From Corallococcus macrosporus DSM 14697 (GTDB lineage Bacteria; Myxococcota; Myxococcia; Myxococcales; Myxococcaceae): 64,000 nt of DNA. The stretch lies in the NCBI RefSeq assembly GCF_002305895.1, contig NZ_CP022203.1, positions 3,450,501 to 3,514,500 on the forward strand, written 5' to 3'. The notes beneath the pieces are model-generated. The model ran no database searches, was not told the DNA's origin, and was given only the letters and a program-made list of their open reading frames with translations. The position numbers were made by a program, and so were the translations under genes. Of this stretch, positions 59,855 through 64,000 are shown one piece after another; position 1 is the stretch's first letter; each line of letters starts with the position of its first letter.

Positions 59855-60996
59855 CCGGCCAGCGCGCGGACGCTGGGGACGTGCCGGACGAGCGCCTCCA
59901 CCACGCGCGTGACGTCCGCTTCCGTCGTGCCGGGCCCCAGGCTGAAGCGGAGGCTGCCCCGGGCCTGGGCCGCCGACAGGCCCATGGCCCGCAGCACGTG
60001 GGAGGGCGACAGCGTGCCGGACGCGCAGGCCGCGCCGGACGACACGCAGATGCCCTCCAGGTCCAGGGCCATCAGCAGCGACTCCCCCTCCACCGCGTCG
60101 AAGCGCAGGTTGCTGGTGTTGGGGACGCGCGGCGCATCGCCGCCGTTGACGTGTACGCCGGACAGGCGCGCCGCCACCTCTCGCTCGAACGCGTCTCGGA
60201 GCGCGGTGAGCCGGGCCGCCGTTTCGGGCAGCTCCGCCACGGCCAGCTCCAACGCCAGCGCCAGCGCTTCGGCGTAGGGCACGTTCTGCGTCCCGCCGCG
60301 GCGGCCGCCTTCCTGGTGGCCTGGCGTCAGCGCCTGGACGTCCACGCGCTTGCGCACCATCAGCACGCCCACGCCCGGTGGCCCGCCGAACTTGTGCGCG
60401 GACAGCGACAGCAGGTCGGCGTCCACCTCGCGCAGGGACAGGGGGACCTTGCCCGCGGCCTGCACCGCGTCCGTGTGGAACAGCACGCCGCGCTGCCGGC
60501 ACGCGCGCGCCACCTCCCGCGCCGGTTGGAGCACGCCCGTCTCGTTGTTGGCCCACATCAGCGAGCACAACGCCGTGTCCGGCGTCAGGGCCTCCAGCAC
60601 CTCGGCCTCGCGCACGCGTCCCTCCGGACCTGGCGCCACACGGACGACGTGCGCGCCCTCGCGCTCCAACCGCGCCGCCGCGCCCAGCAGGGCGGGGTGC
60701 TCCACCGCGGACGTCACCACCCGCCGCCGCTCGGGCCGTGGGCGGGCGTACCAGGCGCCCAGGAGCGCCAGCGCATCCGCCTCACTGCCGGAGCCGGTGA
60801 AGCTGACCTCCTTCGGCTCGCACCCGAGCACGCGGGCCACCTTCACGCGCGCCGCGTCCAGGCGCGCCCGGGCCGCGCGGCCCTCCTGGTGCACGCTGGA
60901 CGCGTTGCCGAAGCCTCCGGAAGCGAAGGCCCGCGACAGCAGCGCCACCACCTCCGGGCGCACCGGCGCGGCCGCGTTGTAGTCCCAGTACGTCAC
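59851..60996 (-). CDS. Cysteine desulfurase (NifS/IscS family)
   Basis: PLP enzyme that takes sulfur from cysteine for iron-sulfur clusters or tRNA thiolation. About 381 residues from a GTG that overlaps the DHH-gene stop (GTGA). Visible: SAVEHPALL (His stacking on PLP), ANNETGVLQP, HTDAVQAAGK, PLP-lysine in LSLSAHKFGGPPG, and the persulfide cysteine in GICVSSGAACASG. No IscU or SUF partner is nearby, so its client is unknown. Coupled to the phosphoesterase gene upstream. Confidence 0.92.
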   Translation of the reverse strand: MTYWDYNAAAPVRPEVVALLSRAFASGGFGNASSVHQEGRAARARLDAARVKVARVLGCEPKEVSFTGSGSEADALALLGAWYARPRPERRRVVTSAVEHPALLGAAARLEREGAHVVRVAPGPEGRVREAEVLEALTPDTALCSLMWANNETGVLQPAREVARACRQRGVLFHTDAVQAAGKVPLSLREVDADLLSLSAHKFGGPPGVGVLMVRKRVDVQALTPGHQEGGRRGGTQNVPYAEALALALELAVAELPETAARLTALRDAFEREVAARLSGVHVNGGDAPRVPNTSNLRFDAVEGESLLMALDLEGICVSSGAACASGTLSPSHVLRAMGLSAAQARGSLRFSLGPGTTEADVTRVVEALVRHVPSVRALAG

Positions 60997-62114
60997 GAGT
61001 CCTGCGCGTACAGCAGCGACACCGGCCGCTCGTCCGAGACGCCGAAGGCCTCCAGGAACTTGCCCACCAGCTCGCGCTTGAGGGCCTTGCGCTGCGCCAG
61101 CTTCCCGGACAGCGGCAGCCGCGCGCCCGCCATGCTGCCGTGGCCTCCGGACGAGCCGCCGTAGTCCTCGCAAATCTCCCGGATGAGGCGCCCCGCGTTC
61201 ATCCGCCGGTCCTTCACCCGCAGGCTGAGGAAGAGCTGGTTGCGGTACGTCCCGAAGGCCAGCGACCACTTCATCCCTTCCAGGAACATCAGCCGCTCGG
61301 CCACCTCCGCCACCATGTCCGGGGAGTAGACCTCCTCCAGGTCGGTGACGATGGCCGTCCCGTACACCTTCGCCCGCTCATACGCCGTGTGGTAGAGCTG
61401 GAAGTAGCGCGCGGGCAGCTCGGGGTGCTCAATCTGCGCCAGCAGCGTCTTGTCCATGCGGGGGAACAGCCACAGGTAGCTGTCCACGTCCGTGGGCGTC
61501 GTCTCCCGGCCCAAGTCCCGCGTGTCCGCCTTGATGCCGTAGAACAGGCCGGTGGCCACCTCCACGGAGGGCTCCAGCCGCGCGGCGCGCAGGTACTCCA
61601 CCAGCATGGTGGAGGTGGCGCCGAAGTCGCCCCCCACGTCCGCGAAGGGGGCCTCCAGGCTCTCCTGGCGCAGCGGGTGGTGGTCCACCACCACGTGCGC
61701 CTCCTTCTTGGCGGGCAGCGAGTGGTTGCCCACCTTCGGCTGGGTGTCCACCAGCCCGAAGAGGTCGTACTCGTCGAGGTCGAGCGTCGACACGTGCGAG
61801 ACGGGCAGGCGCAGCACCTTCACGAAGGCGATGTTCTCCGCCCGGCCGATGATGCCCCCGTAGCCGACGTGCGCCTCCATGCCCGCCTTGTGCTCCAGCA
61901 GGTGCGCCAGGGCGACGGCCGCCGCCAGCGAGTCCGGGTCCGGGTTGTCGTGGGTGAGGATGAGCGCCTTGTGGTGGCCCTGGGCCACGCGCAGGAGCCG
62001 CTCCAGCTTGTCACGGGCCGGCATATGGGCCAGCCGCGCTGGCGGGGGCTCCGTCAGCTCGCCTCCCGAGTTTCCGGCTCCGCGGCGGCTGTTGAGGGAC
62101 TGGGTCACAGGCAT
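60993..62114 (-). CDS. DHH/DHHA1 family phosphoesterase (NrnA-like)
   Basis: About 373 residues; probably degrades short oligoribonucleotides or 3'-phosphoadenosine phosphate, or cyclic dinucleotide products. DHH domain metal motifs: THDNPDPDSLAAAVAL, LVDTQPKVG and VVVDHHPLR. The DHHA1 part ends in GGSSGGHGSMAGARLP, where the family has GGGH. ATG at 62114 is used, with a second ATG at 62024 possible. Just upstream lies a structured region (62144-62203) that may control it. It is followed, with overlap, by cysteine desulfurase. Confidence 0.88.
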   Translation of the reverse strand: MPVTQSLNSRRGAGNSGGELTEPPPARLAHMPARDKLERLLRVAQGHHKALILTHDNPDPDSLAAAVALAHLLEHKAGMEAHVGYGGIIGRAENIAFVKVLRLPVSHVSTLDLDEYDLFGLVDTQPKVGNHSLPAKKEAHVVVDHHPLRQESLEAPFADVGGDFGATSTMLVEYLRAARLEPSVEVATGLFYGIKADTRDLGRETTPTDVDSYLWLFPRMDKTLLAQIEHPELPARYFQLYHTAYERAKVYGTAIVTDLEEVYSPDMVAEVAERLMFLEGMKWSLAFGTYRNQLFLSLRVKDRRMNAGRLIREICEDYGGSSGGHGSMAGARLPLSGKLAQRKALKRELVGKFLEAFGVSDERPVSLLYAQDS

Positions 62115-62143
62115 GGGTATTCTTCTTACTTCCTCCCGTCCTG

Positions 62144-62203
62144 GGATTCGAGAATCCGGGGTCTGTTGCCAACACACCAATGGTGTCGACGGACCCCGGA
62201 TTC
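62144..62203 (-). promoter_or_regulatory. Structured element with competing hairpins upstream of the DHH gene
   Basis: GAATCCGGGGTC (62152-62163) and GACCCCGGATTC (62192-62203) are perfect 12-base complements around a 28-base spacer that itself holds the palindrome ACACCAATGGTGT (62174-62186). A second, adjacent palindrome GGATTCGAGAATCC (62144-62157) shares the GAATCC arm, so the two hairpins cannot form together. It is located after the Fic-like gene and 30-90 bases before the DHH start. It may be a terminator, an operator or an attenuator. Confidence 0.5.
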
Positions 62204-62267
62204 TTCACGGCGCGCGGGAGGAGCGTGAGCCAGCGCGCTCCCCCGCCGGGCCGCCGCCGGACGTGGG

Positions 62268-63227
62268 CTAGCCGTTCAGCGCCTTGTACTTGCGCCCCAG
62301 GTCCCGGAAGTACTTCATGCCGTTGTCCAGCGAGTTCTCCATCGCGTCCATCAGCACCGTGCGGAAGGCCGCCGCGGGTCCCCGGAAGGACTCGTAGTAG
62401 CGCTGCCGGTCGATGGAGTGGATGACGGCGGGCATGTAGCCGTTGCGCAGCAGGATGAGGTTGCTGCACATGCGCCCCACCTTCCCGCTGTGCTCGGTGA
62501 AGGGGAAGATCTGCACGAACTTGTGCTGGACCGTGGCCGCCTGCTTGATGGGGTGGAACTCACGGAACTCGGCGCTGGCCGTGTAGTCCACGAGCTTCTC
62601 CAGCTCCGGCTGGATCTTCGCCGGCTGGGCGATGTCGTGGAAGTACGTGCGGTGCAGCGGCATGTCCTTGCGCAGCCCGGACCTGTCCCGCTCCTTGGCC
62701 AGCTCCTTCTCGGTGCGCTCGCGGCGCTCCATGCGCGCGCGCTCCGTCTGCGCCTCGGGCGTGTTGCCCAGGAAGAGGTCGTGCATCCGCTTGATGGTGG
62801 TCAGCGTGATCTGCGCCTGCTTCCTGGCGCCCGCCGCCTCCTCGCGGATGTAGTCGCAGACGGCCTTGTGGTTCCGGATTTCAAGGACGACCGGAATCAT
62901 GGAGGCCTCCGCGCTGGTCCGATGCGGGAACAGCGCGGCCATCAGCTCCTGATGGGTGTAGACGACTCCCTCCAGCGCGGCGTCGTGGTAGATCCACGAC
63001 ATCTCCATCTTGTCCATGAACTCGCGCGCGTCAGGTTTGTCCTTGTAGATGTCGAGGTACCCACGCAGCGTCTCGTTCTTCTCATCGATGTCCTGGTAGC
63101 GTTCCTTCACGGACTGCGGCTCCTTCTCGCTGCGGGTCCGCCGCGGGCGGTACACGAAGCATGCGGCCGAGCGGTACAACGGCGCGTGGATTCTAGAAAT
63201 TCCGCGCGGTTGTAACAACGAAATCAT
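62268..63227 (-). CDS. Fic-fold protein with a degenerate active-site motif
   Basis: Fic enzymes transfer AMP or other groups to proteins using HPFx[D/E]GNGRxxR. This 319-residue protein has the fold context (SWIYHDAALEGVVYTHQEL near the start, AATVQHKFVQI before the motif and a helix after it). The motif itself reads FPFTEHSGKVGR, residues 241-252: the catalytic His is Phe241 and GNGR is altered to HSGK. Ordinary AMPylation is therefore unlikely. Its start shares one base with the stop of the AAA+ gene (TGATG), so the two form a coupled pair. A middle insert is highly charged (ERARMERRERTEKELAKERD). Confidence 0.78.
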   Translation of the reverse strand: MISLLQPRGISRIHAPLYRSAACFVYRPRRTRSEKEPQSVKERYQDIDEKNETLRGYLDIYKDKPDAREFMDKMEMSWIYHDAALEGVVYTHQELMAALFPHRTSAEASMIPVVLEIRNHKAVCDYIREEAAGARKQAQITLTTIKRMHDLFLGNTPEAQTERARMERRERTEKELAKERDRSGLRKDMPLHRTYFHDIAQPAKIQPELEKLVDYTASAEFREFHPIKQAATVQHKFVQIFPFTEHSGKVGRMCSNLILLRNGYMPAVIHSIDRQRYYESFRGPAAAFRTVLMDAMENSLDNGMKYFRDLGRKYKALNG

Positions 63228-64000
63228 CACAGATTGACGAGGAACACCTCGCACGCCTGGTCGAGCAGGTCCTTGGAGAGCGCCGGGGGTATCTGCCGGT
63301 ATCGCGCCGCGTCCCGGATGAGGCTCACCAGGTCCCGCGGGTGACACGAGCGCAGCTCCATGCTCCGGGGCTTGTAGTAGTGCTCGATGAGGTACGTGAC
63401 GGCCTGGTCCACGTACGGGATTCCCGCCGCCTCGCAGACGCGGCTGAAGATTTCCCGGTAAGCCTCTTCGTCGGGGTTCCCGACCTCAATCTTGTACTTG
63501 ATGCGGCGCAGGAAGGCCTCGTCCACCAGCTCCTTGGGGTCCAGGTTGGTGGAGAAGACGAGGAGCTGGTCGAAGGGGATTTCGAACTTCTTGCCGGTGT
63601 GGAGGGTGAGGAAGTCCACCCGCTTCTCCAGGGGGACGATCCACCGGTTGAGCAGGTCCGTGGGGTGGACCTTCTGGCGGCCGAAGTCGTCGATGAGGAG
63701 CATGCCGCCGTTGGCCTTCACCTGGAACGGCGCTTCGTAGAAGCGGGTGCTCTCCGAATAGATGAGGTCCAGCATGGCCAGCGTCAGCTCGCCGCCCACG
63801 ACGACGGAGGGCCGGCGGCAGACCAGCCACCGGTTGTCCATTTCGAACGTCTGGCGGCGGCCCGACGTGTCCCGGCCCACCTCCAGCGACACCGGCGTGT
63901 GGATGAGCCGGTCGTAGACCTGGATGATCTGATTGCCAATCTCCAGGCAGTGGGGGACGAAGACCTCGCCGCCGAACATGTTGGAGACGGCCTCGGCCAG
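63227..64000 (-). CDS. AAA+ ATPase, C-terminal part
   Basis: 257 residues of an AAA+ protein whose N-terminus, including Walker A, lies beyond the right edge. Visible are Walker B GGMLLIDDFGR, sensor-1 LLVFSTNLDPKEL, the arginine-bearing EAFLRRIKYKIEV, and a helical lid (EEAYREIFSRVCEAAG, RSCHPRDLVSLIRDAAR). It is MoxR/chaperone-like in outline, but the subfamily cannot be fixed. Translationally coupled to the Fic-fold gene downstream, which suggests a joint function. Confidence 0.85.
   Translation of the reverse strand: MAEAVSNMFGGEVFVPHCLEIGNQIIQVYDRLIHTPVSLEVGRDTSGRRQTFEMDNRWLVCRRPSVVVGGELTLAMLDLIYSESTRFYEAPFQVKANGGMLLIDDFGRQKVHPTDLLNRWIVPLEKRVDFLTLHTGKKFEIPFDQLLVFSTNLDPKELVDEAFLRRIKYKIEVGNPDEEAYREIFSRVCEAAGIPYVDQAVTYLIEHYYKPRSMELRSCHPRDLVSLIRDAARYRQIPPALSKDLLDQACEVFLVNL

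Overview
The window is high-GC, gene-dense DNA from a myxobacterium, most likely Myxococcaceae (Myxococcus/Corallococcus). The pointers are very strong G/C bias at third codon positions, many lipoproteins and TPR proteins, a eukaryote-like Ser/Thr kinase, an ECF sigma factor coupled to envelope genes, KaiC-like and hybrid-kinase signalling, and a chitinase. No tRNA, rRNA or CRISPR array was recognised.

Layout. 1-1390: N-terminal part of an adenosylcobalamin-dependent ribonucleotide reductase (leftward, cut by the window edge) with an AT-rich palindrome just upstream. 1996-4292: a small thioredoxin-like [2Fe-2S] ferredoxin and a secreted GH18 chitinase lipoprotein. 4386-8356: four genes joined by 4-base overlaps (predicted outer-membrane barrel, ECF sigma factor, membrane-anchored TPR protein, frameshifted lipoprotein), followed by a beta-propeller-like lipoprotein. 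9951-11059: a complete IS630-type insertion sequence sitting in the stop codon of an ATP-grasp-like gene. 12868-17608: a rightward group with a His/Cys-rich membrane protein, a His-tailed lipoprotein, unknowns, a large TPR protein and an isochorismatase-like hydrolase. 17615-22924: a leftward six-gene metal (probably zinc) uptake operon: small His/Cys membrane protein, outer-membrane channel, binding protein, His/Cys lipoprotein, ATPase, permease.

23049-32919: Rieske protein, divergent GTP cyclohydrolase I and GlcD-like oxidase; an RpoH-type sigma factor; a TPR protein coupled to long-chain acyl-CoA ligase with a perfect inverted repeat upstream; TatA; a divergent histidine-kinase-like/receiver pair; SCP2 protein; CoA transferase. 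32885-39073: a secreted unknown protein, then a leftward RND efflux operon with a MarR regulator last. 39390-43415: acyl-CoA dehydrogenase, dicarboxylate symporter, two small proteins, RlmE.

43464-50841: a very large alpha-2-macroglobulin gene (intact thioester, one frameshift in the bait-like region) converging on a secreted EndoU-like nuclease gene. 50938-53880: tyrS, a YmdB-type phosphodiesterase, 5-formyl-THF cyclo-ligase and, just upstream of the latter, a 6S RNA. 54020-56961: TPR protein coupled to a Ser/Thr kinase, a tiny acidic protein and a GST. 57041-59854: a fragment duplicated from the TPR gene, then a tandem KaiC-like ATPase coupled to a receiver-histidine kinase. 59851-64000: cysteine desulfurase, DHH phosphoesterase with a structured leader, a Fic-fold protein lacking the catalytic histidine, and the C-terminal part of an AAA+ ATPase.

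Most operons use ATGA, GTGA or TGATG overlaps, so translational coupling is a recurring theme. Two genes (7125-8356, 43464-49516) and the transposase show a break of the same sense in a homopolymer-rich stretch. The first two may be real lesions or assembly errors; the transposase break fits programmed frameshifting.
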